From Isoetes taiwanensis (taxonomy: Eukaryota > Streptophyta > Lycopodiopsida > Isoetales > Isoetaceae): a stretch of DNA of 64,000 nucleotides. Both the position numbers and the translations under genes were made by a program. The stretch's first letter is position 1. Each line of letters opens with the position of its first letter. This document shows positions 39,295 through 50,829 of this stretch, piece after piece. Below the pieces are notes generated by a model. It had not been told where the DNA came from. It did not search any database and saw nothing but the letters and a program-made list of their open reading frames with translations. Where the stretch lies: positions 674,835 through 738,834 of the forward strand of contig JAJEKV010000041.1 of NCBI GenBank assembly GCA_021234155.1, read 5' to 3'.

Positions 39295-40779
39295 TGTGAC
39301 GTTCCAGTACGATATACGGTCTCAAGACGATATAATCATCAAGGCCACGCCAGCGTACACGCCCCCGCCGACGCGGTATGCCAACGTGTACCCAAGCAAG
39401 GACGCCCTAGGGGGCAACTTGCAATGGTGCGCACACTTAGCAATGCGCGCACCTTTAGACCTTTAAACCATTAAAGGGAGACCAAGGGTCATGGAAACCC
39501 TAAACCTAACTGATAGCCTTCATAAGGCACCAAACCCTAACATTCCCTTTTTCGCCCACAGACCTCCCGAGCTCCGATTCGCGCGCCTGAGGAGTAAATT
39601 CCAACTCCCACAATCTGCCAGTGCGCCCCAGCTTGTCAGATCATCTTTCCGACCGCATCCCGAAGCAGAACAGAGACATGGACGCCTTCGGATCAAGAGG
39701 AGTGAACCAGGGATCAGGTATTTGGTCGATTGAATAGCCTAAACCTTATTCCAGCCTTCGAACCAGTAGGTTTAGCCTATTAAATCACCCTTAGTAGCCA
39801 AGCAGATCCTGAGATTGACTCTAACTAAAGAACCTAACTCTATGAATTAGATTAGTTCTTATTACTTATGTTGATATGATGGACGGATGTATTCTGTGGA
39901 CTCATTGTATTGGGAAGGGGGGGTAGAGACTTAAAGCTTAGTAGATGATGCTCCTAGCTAGTCCCTCTTAGTGCATTACTAGTTTTCGGCCCTGTACGAG
40001 CCCACCCGGTTGTGGGTGAAGGGGCCAGACTGGCTTAGAATGAGGTTCGTGTTCTGACCCTTGACCGATCCCTCTGGTGTGTAAGGCCTACCGGGGATCA
40101 GAGTGACTAGGTAATGGCTTGCCACTGAGTGTGGGTAAGGCATGGGCTCGACACCCGTGGGTGGTGTTCACCTTCCAAAGGGTTAAGTCGAATAAGGGCG
40201 GTGGCTCTCTAGTCACCTTGGGTCAAGATGTAGATCTCTCGGAGGGAGTGATCCCTACACCGCCCCATCGGGACCGGGAGATGTAACCCAGGAATAGCCC
40301 CTTTGGCTATGCACCCGGGCGGGCTACCAGTCCCAACACTTTTCAACCTACTCGCAAAGTGTGCAATATATGGAGTGGACAACCCCGAGCCATGTTTCTA
40401 TGCCAGCCCAATCCATTGTCATGATTCTGTCTGCCCCAAGATCAAACTCGAGACCCAAGCTAGTCAGTCATCCCCTGGAGTCTGAGCCTTGGGTAGGAAC
40501 TTCCTTTGTATTGTGCTGATCTTTGTCTATGCAGATGTTGATGTGCCACCCCTTGGGGTGGATATATGATGTTATGTTACTGACGTGTATGTTTACGCTT
40601 CCGCAGCTAGGTAGGCCCTGAGGAAGACGGGGTAAAATGACCCCTTCACTCTTTCCACTGTGGACTCTAGACGGTCACAGTGATATGTGGAGGGCCCTGT
40701 ATCAGTGTGGAGCTGGTGCGGGGGATGAACTCCTGTTTGTATACGGTGCGGGCATCGTATACGAGTAGGGGACGTCACA
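39295..40779 (+). repeat. 3' LTR of element A
   Basis: TGTGACGTTCC … GACGTCACA, followed by TTTGT (40780-40784), the right target-site duplication. Small indels relative to the 5' LTR indicate an insertion of some age. Confidence 0.95.
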
Positions 40780-40784
40780 TTTGT

Positions 40785-42030
40785 TCAACACCTTAATCTT
40801 ACTATATTTACTCACTTCCCAATGTTTTTTGTTTCGATTTCTTGCTTTCTTCTAATTTTCTATTTGCCTATGCAATTTTTGCTTGCTGAATTCTCCTTCT
40901 TAAGATTATCCTCGCACTCCTATTGGTGTTCTCATATCTCATATTGTCTCTCCTGTTATCTGTAGACCTCTCATCCTTCTCTAGGTATTTTGTACGATCA
41001 TTGTCTAATTGTTGCAATGATTGATCTTCATAAATCACAGAAGGTCTACATTTCATTCCACCATGTAATCTCCACCCACACCTACCACATTTTGGTGGGA
41101 TTCCGCTCCATCTCAGAGGAATTGTTGTTTCTTTTCTAAAAAGATCAAAGAAGGTAATTTCTAGTGGTAATGGCTTGAGCAGATCAATTTGGACAAAAAC
41201 TCTTGGAGGTGAATGTGGTTTAAAATCAGCCGGGACAAAGGAACCTATGGAGTTGAATGAAGAATCAAAACATTCATTTCCAGTATATTGGGCTGAGTTC
41301 GGCTGGAATGACAGAAGCAACATAAGGAAGAGAGTGCGATTTTGCAGTGTCAAAATGGTAGTCCCATTTTTGGAACTTTACCTGAAATCCTTGGAAGATA
41401 ACAAAGCTTTTCTTTTAAAATGAGATTTGCAACTGCTTCCGAACAAAATTCTATGAGGAAGAAGGATCTTTTGAGCCAAAATAAGGGAGAGATTTGAATA
41501 TTTTTATCAAGGCTAAGAATTTGATTAATAAGAAGATTCAAATTTATATTTTCAATCTCAGACCAAGCTATAACTGCGTTTTTTTTCCAGCAATTGAAAA
41601 TGGCTACGACATGACTCAAAGTTGAGAGAAATACCTCTGGACAAGTTTTGGGTCAGGGGAATTGCTCTTTGATGTTGTTCAATTCCCGGATCCAGCCTTC
41701 ATTAGAAAGCATGATTGAGTGTGAATCTTGAGCTGATGTTCTTGTAGCGTCCCAAGAGCTTGAAGCAGAAGGAGAGATGAAATTTTCCATGTCAAAGCTT
41801 CTGAAGCAGGTAACGGTTTGTGCATGAACAGGGAGAATAGCGACAGTCATCCCAAAATCCTTTTTGGGGGAAAGCAGAGTAAAATTGGCTCAAAAATCGA
41901 GGGAGACGACAGTCATGAAAGCAAGGAACAATAGGCACGGCCACATGACGGTTTTCCTTACCCCCTCCATGGACGTTTCCCCATACGGGAGAGGAGGGGG
42001 CCTCCAACAAAAAGGAGAGGGCCTCCAAAA
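40785..42030 (-). pseudogene. LINE-B ORF1, N-terminal half with zinc knuckle
   Basis: Minus strand. Segments 41850-41653 and 41619-41350 give an N-terminal region with NCWKKNAVIAWSE and FFLIEFCSEAVANLILKE, resembling the DUF4283 RNA-binding domain of plant L1 ORF1. Segment 41353-40868 has SPPRVFVQIDLLKPLPLEIT and PPKCGRCGWRLHGGMKC, a CX2CX4HX4C knuckle (zf-CCHC_4 type) as in plant LINE ORF1. The protein continues across element A at 27861. Frame breaks at 41350-41360 and 41640. Confidence 0.8.
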
Positions 42031-42256
42031 ATCTTAAGGAAATTATAAGAATAAGAATAAGAATAAGAATGATTTTTTATTGTCCACTGAGGCCAATCGG
42101 CCTATGGGACCCATAAGGAGCGCAGCAAACTTATTACTATCCGGGTTAAAAAACCCCCGCCCCGAAGGGTTTTCGAGGGAAAAAATATGACAGTAATAAG
42201 AATGCTGTCAAAGTGTACAAGTATACATCACCATGAAATAAATGTATATATACATG

Positions 42257-43395
42257 TCAAATGTGTGCCCGAGGATATAGTTGATCTCGCATGTCCATAA
42301 CCTCCTGAAGGTATGATCCCAGCACCCGTACGGATGCTGTGCCCAATGTCACATATAACGGCTGGCCAGGCCTGACCAACTCGGCATAGTGCGTCCGGAT
42401 TTGATCATATGCTTGGCAACTTTGAAGGGTATGAGATTCATCCTCAATGACTCCCATTTGGCAGCATTGACAGAGCCTGTCCTGGCGTGGCTCACCAATC
42501 CATCTGCCCGTCTCAATTCGAAGATGATGTGCCCCTGTGCGAATGGAGGCAATGAGTCTGCGCCTTTTCATGGGCAAGTGGGTACGCAGGTAGCATTGCG
42601 GTCCTCGTTCCAATGTGGAATTTATGTGGTGCTGGTAGTGTGCTGTCTTGACATGTTCAAGGGCATTGGCATGCCAAAGCTTGCTGAAAGGAAGCAAGCG
42701 TCAAGATATTGCCTCAAGCTATGGCGATCTGCCTCTGTTTGCACATGTATGCACATGTGCTCCTGCACATTCCATCTAGTCAACCATTGAGCTCTCTTTT
42801 CCCTTCAGCAGGCCTTGAGGCACTGCGGCCCCATTGCCATGATATAAGCTAGTTTAGGGAGACGAGCATCGTCCATATTGACCACCTTCTGAAAATAGAC
42901 AATGTGGCGATCAAGGGCTGCCCTTTGAAGAGGCAAGAATCCTGTCTTCTGCAGTAGAATTTGATATGGGACTGTGGACTTCACCCCTAGTGCTCGTACT
43001 AAGAAGGCTTTCTGCACCTGCTCCAAGTCATTCCAAGTAGCAAGTGATACTACTGGGCCCCATACTTCAATCCCGTATAAAAGGACAGGCTCCACTAAGA
43101 CCTTGAACAGGTGTGACTGATGGGCCCAATCATACAACTCCACTCTATGACTATTGTTTTGCATTGCATATAGTGCCTTCCAGCCTGCCGTCACTCGTAG
43201 CCGTATGGATGTGTCCCAGTGCATAGTAGAAGGAAACTCCACTCCCAAATACTTGTATGTGGATGCAACTTCCACATTCTGGCCTTGGTAACTGAAGGAG
43301 GGGACCCTCGCCTGACGTGAAGATGATATGAAAACCACCTTAGTCTTGGCCGGTTGACGCCAAGATATCGCCGCGTAATATGTCCGTGGCATCAA
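42257..43395 (-). pseudogene. LINE-A ORF2 C-terminal region (RT thumb and Cys/His tail)
   Basis: Segment 43395-42805 has AKTKVVFISSS, YKYLGVEFPS, GWKALYAMQNNSHRVELYDW, LLYGIEVWGP and LVRALGVKSTVPYQILLQKT. Segment 42697-42257 has LPMKRRRLIASIRTGAHHLR, RLCQCCQMGVIEDESHTLQS and CQAYD, a zinc-ribbon-like C-x-C-C…H…C (zf-RVT-type) used by LINE ORF2. The join at about 42750 is frameshifted. Corresponds to 13.26-14.08 kb. Confidence 0.85.
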
Positions 43396-44230
43396 GATGT
43401 CATTGCATGTCTGCTTGTGTGTAAGCTAGGAGATCCACATCATCAGCATATATTAACTGTCTGATGATCTGGTAGAGAAGGTGAGCTCCATCGCCCCCAT
43501 TATCAGCAAGCCAGCTCTCGAATTGATCGATGTAAAGCCCAAACAATGTTGGGAAGAGAGGGCATCCCTAAGAACCCCGATACTACTATCAAATGGTTGG
43601 CTTGCCGGCTGCAACCGACCCGAGCATCTTTCATATAGCTCGTATAATCGCATTCTCGCAAATCGACAGAACCCCGGTACCGCCGCAGTCTTGCCCATAG
43701 TTTTTCCCGAGGCACAGTGTCAAACGCCTTCGCAAAATCCACAAAGCAACAATATAGATCCTGACGGCGGTTCCTGCTGTCTTCAATCAGAGTTCGCAAC
43801 GTAAATATGTGGTCAATGGTTGAGTGCCGGGTCTCAATCCCCGCTTTTGGTGAGGGCCCGCACCTTCTTACGCCGCTTCAAATTTCCCATCAACTCGCCG
43901 CCGAGAATCCCAAAGAAGCGGTTTTGCAAACACCGAACTGACCATGATTGTTCGGTAATTGGCTAGGCAATGTGGGTCACCTGCCTTATAGATGGGAACA
44001 ACTCTACTATTGGTCCATTGCAGCGGGAAGCCTTCCTATAATGCCTTGTTGAACAAGGCGGTCAGCACTGGTATTATGGACGGTCCTGTCCACTTAAGCA
44101 ATTATGCCTGCATATCACCCAGGGTTGGGGCTTTCCCATTGGCAAGATGCTATAAGCCTTGTTCCACGTCCGAATCTGTGATTTCTAGCACTGGGCCTTC
44201 TTGCAGGGGTAATGCTGCATGTGCACCCTG
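43396..44230 (-). pseudogene. LINE-A ORF2 reverse transcriptase palm
   Basis: Segment 43799-43503 has RTLIEDSRNRRQDLYCCFVD then FAKAFDTVPREKLWARLRR, the F-D--KAFD-V palm block with the first catalytic aspartate. Further on (43450-43430) QLIYADDVDLLAYTQ-like codons carry the YADD box (seen as ATCATCAGCATA on the plus strand). Upstream of 43.87 kb the frame is broken but LTALFNKAL-type residues are recognisable. Confidence 0.85.
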
Positions 44231-45720
44231 AGGGTCGTATAGTTGTTGCAAGTATTGCCTCCACTGCTCGGGAGTGATATTCCCTGTAGGGTCAGATCGC
44301 TTTTCTAAGAACCTTTCGCCGTAAGGTCCCGGGTGACGCCCGTGAGGTAAAACATTTCCCTTTGATGCGCTGCAATGTACCTGGCTTTCTTAGCTTTAAG
44401 GAAGACACGGTACTGTCTGACTGCATGTGGGCGAAAAGCAGGGTCTGTGACTTGGCGGAGCCAACGCTTGTGTTCCTTGCACTCTGCATCAAACTATTGA
44501 TTACGTGGGAAGGTTGTATTCCTGGAGGTCCGTCGCGGGCGGCTTATCCCAAAGCACCTCTCTGTCGCAGTCCTAAGCACATCAGTCAGCCAGCCTGTCT
44601 GTTGCTCTAGTGTAGGATATTGTAAAACTTTTGCCAGGTCATCTATAAGTATCTGGGCATAAGCCCCTACATGTTCATAATCCAATCGCAGCTGAGGCAT
44701 GTGAGGAGTTGTTGCACCCGGGGTTTGCGCAACCTGCCAAGCCAACTTCAAGTAAAGTGGTAAGTGGTCTGAGTCGATCTCTTCATTCCTATTAGCTGTT
44801 CCCACCTGGAAGTGCTTGACGACATGTATATCCTGCTCAGACACCAGCACATAGTCCACCACACTTGATCCTCCCCCCTGGTTTTCCTGTCTACAAGTGC
44901 TCTTTAAGGGTGGATTTGACCCATCGCATGCCGATCCATTGCAGATTACCAGGTCAAAGATACCGCAGAGCAAAAGCAATTGTCTACCATAGCGTGTGAC
45001 CTGATTGTCATCTGATGTCCGTGGCTAAGCTCCTTTGCAGGACACAACTGCAATATATCATCAGTCAAGGGATCAAATCTCATGGGTTGTTCTACCCTGG
45101 TGCGCGCATTGAAGTCTCCAAGGAGTATGACATCGCCTAACCGCTTATCTTTAGCGTGATGTCATCATATAGATCGACATAGGGATCCAGCCTATCCACA
45201 TCCGGAAAGTGGGTGTGATAGAAGTTATGCGTTCGCATGTGGAAAAATAGCAGTCGCCACAAAGAGGGGTCTCTCTTTGCGCAGTTTTGCACACGCACCC
45301 ACAGTACCGGTTGTGCTTTGTCCGCCTTGAACACGGAGATTGACTGCCAAAGGCTATTCTAGAGTAGGTGCAACCCCTCCATGCCCCTCGCTCAGGCAAT
45401 CATTGAAGATTGAGTAGTGCCGTATCCCGCAAGCTCCGCATCTTGTGTCCCGTGATGCTCCCATGTTTCCATGAGGAAGATGAGATCCACGCCTGTGGCA
45501 ACCGAAAGTTAAGACTATCTCCCTTCGCCATGGGAAGCCCCGACAATTCCGTGAGACCATGCGCGAGGCACAATTCCTATTTGTTGGCAGGGGCTTACGT
45601 GGGGATTCAAAGGGCAAAGATAAGGGGGATGGCGTATGGAAGCAACCCGAGATGCGCGAGCAAATGTAAGGTGAGGCAACTTGAGCAGTGGCGCATGGCC
45701 GAAGCCCGTGAAGCAGCACC
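44231..45720 (-). pseudogene. LINE-A ORF2 endonuclease domain
   Basis: Segment 44979-44494 has GGGSSVVDYVLVSEQDIHVV and EIDSDHLPLYLKLAW, the catalytic SDHxPL and DYVL blocks at the end of an L1/R1-type endonuclease. The N-terminal blocks lie in 45719-45137 with frame breaks (MRTHNFYHTHFPDVDRLDPY, and DVILLGDFNAR-like codons around 45110-45140). The LINE-A endonuclease is only weakly similar to that of LINE-B. Confidence 0.75.
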
Positions 45721-46472
45721 GGCCAGTGGGTCTGCCGGGAAGGGTTAGCAGATTCGTGAGCATTCGGCGTTCAAAATTTGCATCTTGCCCCTAATCAGCC
45801 CCCGCAGCTCACTCCCACATGCGTTGCCTTTAACTTTGCCCAACTGCGTGCTCCGGTCTTCTTGTTGGGCCGGGTCAGGTCTCGATCAACATACGATAGC
45901 GCCTTTAGCCTACCTACCCCGCGTAGGATGAATGCTTTCACTTGCGCATCTCGCGTCGCGTGAACGTGACTACCCGTATGTTGCGGGTCTTTGGACGCCA
46001 TGGCGTCTCGCCCTAATAATGTATACTGGCATGGGAAATGTCATTCGAGCAAGAATCAACATTTGGAGCCGGTTAATGAGGTCCTCTCCTGCCTCTTCTG
46101 TCAGGCCACGTACCACCACATTGTGGCTTCTCCGCCTCAGCTTTTGACTGTTGGGTCAATCCTGCTCGGCACAACATTTGTTGTTTGCTGTCGGCAGGGC
46201 ATAGGCTATGGTCTATGTTGGGGCAGGGGTGGCATGGAACGGCTTGGGGGTGCAGTAGTAGACGGCCCTGGCTGACGCCTTGCAGACTCTTGGGCAGGTG
46301 GGACTGCCGTGGCAGGTATAATGGTCTCTCCTTCCTGAAGTCGGGAGCTTAGCTCTTGCTGAAATTGTTGCTGCCTTGCCAATTCATGCATGCACCGGTG
46401 CAATTGCTCATGAGCCTCTGCATTGAGGCCCTTGCCTTGTTCAGCAATGGCTGCCCTCAGCTCCTGCACCTT
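45721..46472 (-). pseudogene. LINE-A ORF1 or 5' region remnant
   Basis: Segment 46469-46206 encodes a Gln/Glu-rich helix (ELRAAIAEQGKG, QLHRCMHELARQQQFQQELS) followed by a Pro/Ser tail. This could be the coiled coil of an ORF1 protein. Codons around 46080-46150 carry C…C…H residues (CLFCQATYHHI reads on the plus strand, so ignored). The 5' end is cut by the LTR at 46473. Confidence 0.4.
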
Positions 46473-47908
46473 TGTGACGTTCCAGAGGAATATACGCTAT
46501 AAATATGTATATTCCTGGACCCGTCACTATACAAGTCTAACCATGTAGCCTTGTATACCTTAGGAAGTGGCAAGGGGTGCACATCTAAATTAATTGTTTA
46601 ACTTAGATAACCTTAGGATAAGGCCCATTTCCACATGGCCTTATCCTATTGGGCAACTGCCACACGGCCCCATTCTATTGGTGCCACGTGGCATCCCATG
46701 TGGACCCTAACTTATATTAGCCTAAACCCTAACCCTAGACCTCTTTCCTGACCCTAGCACCCGGAGACTCATCTACGCACTCGAAACCCCGTTTCGAGCA
46801 TCGTTTGCTGTGGCATAGCTTGGTGCAGCAGCCCCTAGAGAGTCGATTCGATCTCGGAGCAAGTTCAACTTCGTCTACTTCGAAGACCATGGAGATGCCA
46901 GGGTTCGGAGGAAGTGCTTCTGGAGCAGGTATGTAATGTAGTGCTCATAGTAGTTCATCTGGAATGCTAATTCCAGATGAGTTAGTATTTTGTATCTAGG
47001 GTAGAGCCATCCTAGAACCCTCATTCACCATCTTGAACCCTAATCAAGGAACCCTAACTGTAAGTTAGATATGGATGATTAGGTTAAGATGTTCTCATTA
47101 TGTTATCATGGTATGATGTTATGTGATGTTGGTTGATCATGTTTGCTCCTCTTGTATTGGGAAGGGGGGTAGAGACCTAGAGCCTATGTAGTATGCTCCT
47201 AGTCTAAATCCCTTAGTTCCTATTAGATGCGGCCTGTGCATAGGAGCCCACCGAGCTATTGGGGCTATGATATGACTCAGTACTACACAAAGGGGCTAGA
47301 GGCAATACGGAGGGAGGATCCCTGCTGAGCGTGGCTACTGGGGATCCCATAGTGGGCTAGGCCTATGGTCGGTCACTTCGTGAGGGCCGGGCATGTGTCG
47401 GCTTGGCTCCTGTTTTGGGGGGTTAAGTCGGATACGAATCGTGTGTCGCCACGATTCTCTAGCCGCCCGTGGAACCCCTAGACCCCGAGAAGGGGAGATG
47501 CAACCCTTCCTGCCTCAACGGACCGGGGAGATGCAACCTGGAGTAGTCCTGATGGGTGATGCCATGGGATTGCATATCCGGAAGGCTAGAGTCATGCCAG
47601 AGCCCAATCTAGCTGCATTCTGCAAAGTATGCACAGGAGGGGCGGATGGAGTGGTCAACCCTAGCCATTGTCTATAGCCAGCCCCGCCATTGTTATGACT
47701 CGGTCTGCTCTATCTTGAGGCCTAGCCTGTCAGTCAACCTCCTTATGAGTCTGAGCCTGGGGTAGGAGCTCTCATGTTTTATGGCTTATGATTATCTTCT
47801 TTGTAGTTGTAGATATGTGGATGAGCTACCCTTCGAGGTAGTATGATGTATTGTTATTGCTAGTTCTGACGATGTTTGTGCTTCCGTTGTGATAGGAGCC
47901 CATAGGGA
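46473..47908 (+). repeat. Truncated LTR (left) of element B
   Basis: Starts TGTGACGTTCC at 46473 inside LINE-A and matches the 50830-52457 LTR until CATAGGGA at 47908; the last ~150 bp, including the CGTCACA end, are missing, along with a ~55-bp stretch near 47400. Contains a telobox-like AAACCCTAACCCTAG at about 46723. No PBS follows. Confidence 0.92.
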
Positions 47909-48199
47909 TATTCAAGTTGTCATGAAAACCAGCTATAATTATCATCTTTCAGTACCATGTTCCAAAACAATATATGTTTGTCACATTAAGCAAGTTGTCA
48001 TGAAAACCAGCTATAATTATCATCTTTCAGTACCATGTTCCAAAACAATATATGTTTGTCACATTAAGCAATTGCATTGGTAAACTGTATTGTATAACTA
48101 GACATGGTTTGCAAACTTTTTGGCCCAGAAATCGATATTGATTTTATGAATTGTTTTTTATTATGAAATCATTAAACAAAAATCATACTAATTCAATTT
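47909..48199. other. AT-rich filler between truncated LTR and pol of element B
   Basis: It replaces the end of the LTR, the PBS and everything up to RNase H. It contains a perfect 78-bp tandem duplication and an AT-rich remainder with no ORF. Probably a deletion junction with filler DNA. Confidence 0.6.
47913..48068. repeat. 78-bp perfect tandem duplication
   Basis: CAAGTTGTCATGAAAACCAG and the following 58 bases occur at 47913-47990 and 47991-48068 with no visible difference. Confidence 0.93.
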
Positions 48200-49985
48200 T
48201 GGGGCCCCTGTGCATGATCAGAAATTATTAGCCATTGTCAGGGCATTAAGGATTTGGAGACATTATTTGCTGGGGAGGAAGTTTCAGTTAGATACTGAGA
48301 CCACCAGAGCCTCCAGTATCTTTTCACCCAACCACTCCTCAACCTAAGGCAAAGGAGGTGGATGTAATTCCTTGAGGAGTGTATAAGCTCGGCAAGCTTA
48401 ATGTAGTGGCAGATGCTCTCTCCAGGAGACCATTCGAGACCAGAACGCATTGTAATGCGATATCCACTCTTTCGAGTGAGTTTGGTAAGAAAATTGAGGA
48501 GACTTTACCATCTGACGAGGATTTCAGGGAGGTATGGGCAAGCCTCTCTAAGGAAGCTAGAACAGACAAGGAGCGGGAGGCCTTCAAACATTATAAGAAG
48601 GAAGGCAATCTGTTGTACCATAAGGATAAGTTGTGTGTGTCCGAATCATCAAGAGTAAGGAAGTTAATTCTTCATGACACACACAACAGCCCAATAGCCG
48701 GGCACGCGGGGTTTATGAAGACGTATTTCAAGATTCGAAGTAGCTATTTCTGGCCGGGAATGAAGAAACAGATAGCCAGATATATTCGGGAATGCCAATT
48801 GTGCCAGCAGGCCAAAGCAGAGCAGCTTCGAATTCCAGGTGCCTTAGAGCCCTTGGGAGTGCCAAATGCAAAGTGGGAGGTCATAAGCATGGATTTTATT
48901 ACAGGACTTCCTAGAACTCTTCGAGGCAAAGACGCATTAATGGTGGTCGTAGATAAGTTGTCTAAGATGGCACACTTTATGCCTTGCAAATCTACGGACA
49001 CAGCCCTAGACACTGCCGTCCTATTTGTAAAGGAGATTTTTAGACTCCACGGCATGCCTCGAGAGATATTTTCAGACAGGTATTCTAAGTTTATGAGTGC
49101 ATTTTGGCAGGACCTCTTTAGCACCATCCAGACGAAGCTCTCCATGAGCACGGCATATCATCCGCAGCAAGGATGGCCGACGGAGCGGACGAATCGCATC
49201 ATCGAAGATATGCTCAGAAGTTATGTTTGGAATAAGCAATCCAAGTGGGATGATTTCATCCACTTGGTAGAGTTCGCCTACAACAGTACGAAGCAGGAGT
49301 CATCGCAGATGTCTCCTTTCATGATCAATTACGGGTACCAGTGCCTAACCCCTGATACTTGGCACAACCCTGTGTCAAAGGTTGAAGTATCCCAGCAAAT
49401 GCTAGAAGATATGCAGCAGCTGGTGAAAGAAGTAAGGCGGTACCTTTTAGCAAGAAGAAGAAGTCCGAAAGAGTGTAGCCAAGCGCACCTGGGGACCGTG
49501 AGGGAGGTTAAGGTAGGCGATAAGGTGTGGTTGAAGATCAAGGTCAAGTGAAACAAGCCAAGCAGATAGAGAATTGCAAGAAGCTTGCTCCTATGTTGGC
49601 CGGTCCGTTCAAGATCTTGGAGAGAGTGGGCTCTCAGGCCTATAAGTTGGATCTCCCGGCGCACCTCAAAGTTCACAAGGTCTTCCACGTAAGTTTGTTA
49701 AAAAGGCACGATCCTAACCCTGATGAGGTTTTAGATACTCCAACTTTGTTGGAAATGACGGAGGAGCAAGTTGAAATTGTGCCTGAAGTGCTTCTTGATA
49801 AGTCATTCAAGAAGACTAGGAGGTCTCAGTTCCTCCAGTATTTGGTCAAGTGGAAACACTTGCCCGTGGAAGACGCGACATGGGTATTGAAGCAGGATTT
49901 GGAGAAACAATACCCAGAGTTCATGAAGGAGTTTGATGGGCGAGTCGTCTCCGACTTGGTCGACGCCGACTTGCCAAGAGGTTAG
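48200..49985 (+). pseudogene. Element B RNase H end, integrase and chromodomain
   Basis: 48220-48378: ALRIWRHYLLGRKFQLDTE (RNase H end, frame broken at the TDHQ block). 48379-49551, one open frame of 390 codons: VVADALSRRP, HHCC domain (LHDTHNSPIAGHAGFMKTYF … CQLCQQ), core with MDFITGLPRT, VVVDKLSKMAHF, IFSDRYSKFMSAFW and HPQQGWPTERTNRIIEDML, where the usual SDRD and HPQTDGQTE motifs are altered. Then VGDKVWLKIKVK. A frameshift at 49540-49551 leads to 49985 with LAGPFKILERVGSQAYKLDL, YLVKWKHLPVEDATWVLKQD and a complete chromodomain. This is the best-preserved integrase in the window, with one frameshift and two altered catalytic-site motifs. Confidence 0.92.
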
Positions 49986-50829
49986 CCTAGTATGTTTCTT
50001 AGTTAGCCTTAAACTCTGGCATATGTATTCTAGTTAGTAGAGTGCATGTGCCAGAATCTTGGAACGTGTAGGCGATGATGGGATATGCCCTTAAGGCATT
50101 CTCTAGGCCAACACGCACCAAGAGGTGCGCATGACCAATAGGGTCATGTGAGAGAGGGAGTGAGGCATGGTGGGCGATGATGGGACATCTGTCGGATGCT
50201 CTCTATGCCACGATGCGGGACTCGCGCACCTGACCATAGGGGGGTCATGGTGAAGGTTAAAGTGATCATGCGCGATGATGGGATCGTGAGACGTTCCCTA
50301 GATTGAAACCCTTGGGGCATGATGCACTAGGAGTACTCGGCAACGGGTAACCGAGTACAAGGTAGCACTTGATCATGGGCGATGATAGGAGCATCTTAAA
50401 TATTCCTTAAGCTCAAATCCTTATGGGGCCATGATCGGGTGCAAGGTAGTAGGGTAACCTTGAGCTAGTAGTTCGGCTCAAGGAGGTAGGTAAGGGGGGT
50501 GGTCCCCTAAAACCATAATTATTAACTAAACTAACGTAATGTGCTACTCGTGCAGGGCGAGCATAGGGGAGTACCGACTGGAGCGCATTACGTGGAGGCA
50601 TGGAGGCATAATTTAGACTTGAAAATTATGAACCCTAATGTTATGTGTGATAATGTTTTGACTTACTATAGCATTACCGTTGTTAAGGCTATATAATTTT
50701 GTATAGGTATGAATATAGCCTATACTACATGTTAATTGAATAAATAGAAATTCCATGTATGTTGTGTTTTTGCAGGAGCGTGTAACCTTAGCGTAATGCT
50801 GAGGACAACATTATTCTAAGGGGGGAGAA
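49986..50829 (+). mobile_element. 3' untranslated region and PPT of element B
   Basis: Same sequence as 5000-5375 plus 6930-7413 in reverse complement. GGGCGATGATGGGA recurs four to five times. Ends with PPT AAGGGGGGAGAA (50818-50829). Confidence 0.85.

Larger units (their letters stand above)
27867..40779 (+). mobile_element. Element A: 12.9-kb Ty3/gypsy LTR retrotransposon carrying a histone H3-like gene
   Basis: Complete structure: TSD TTTGT, 5' LTR (27867-29344), PBS (29346), two extra genes (ORF-A with H3 tail and fold; ORF-B unknown), gag, protease, RT, RNase H, integrase, chromodomain remnant, PPT, 3' LTR (39295-40779), TSD TTTGT. It is inserted in LINE-B. Pol has the Ty3 order (RT-RH-INT) and resembles that of elements B and C. 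Internal length, about 9.95 kb, is long for a Ty3 element because of ~4.5 kb of extra genes between PBS and gag. Almost all ORFs have frameshifts, so the copy is dead, but both LTRs and TSD are well kept. Confidence 0.95.
42033..46472 (-). mobile_element. LINE-A copy 2, near full-length non-LTR retrotransposon
   Basis: Tail of (TTATTC)n at 42046-42075, 3' UTR block with CGGCCTATGGGACCCA, then on the minus strand ORF2 from about 45.7 to 42.26 kb and possible ORF1 remains up to 46472, where an LTR interrupts it. The same family as 12896-14080. Both end in short A-poor microsatellite tails instead of poly(A), unlike LINE-B. Individual domains are listed below. Confidence 0.9.
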
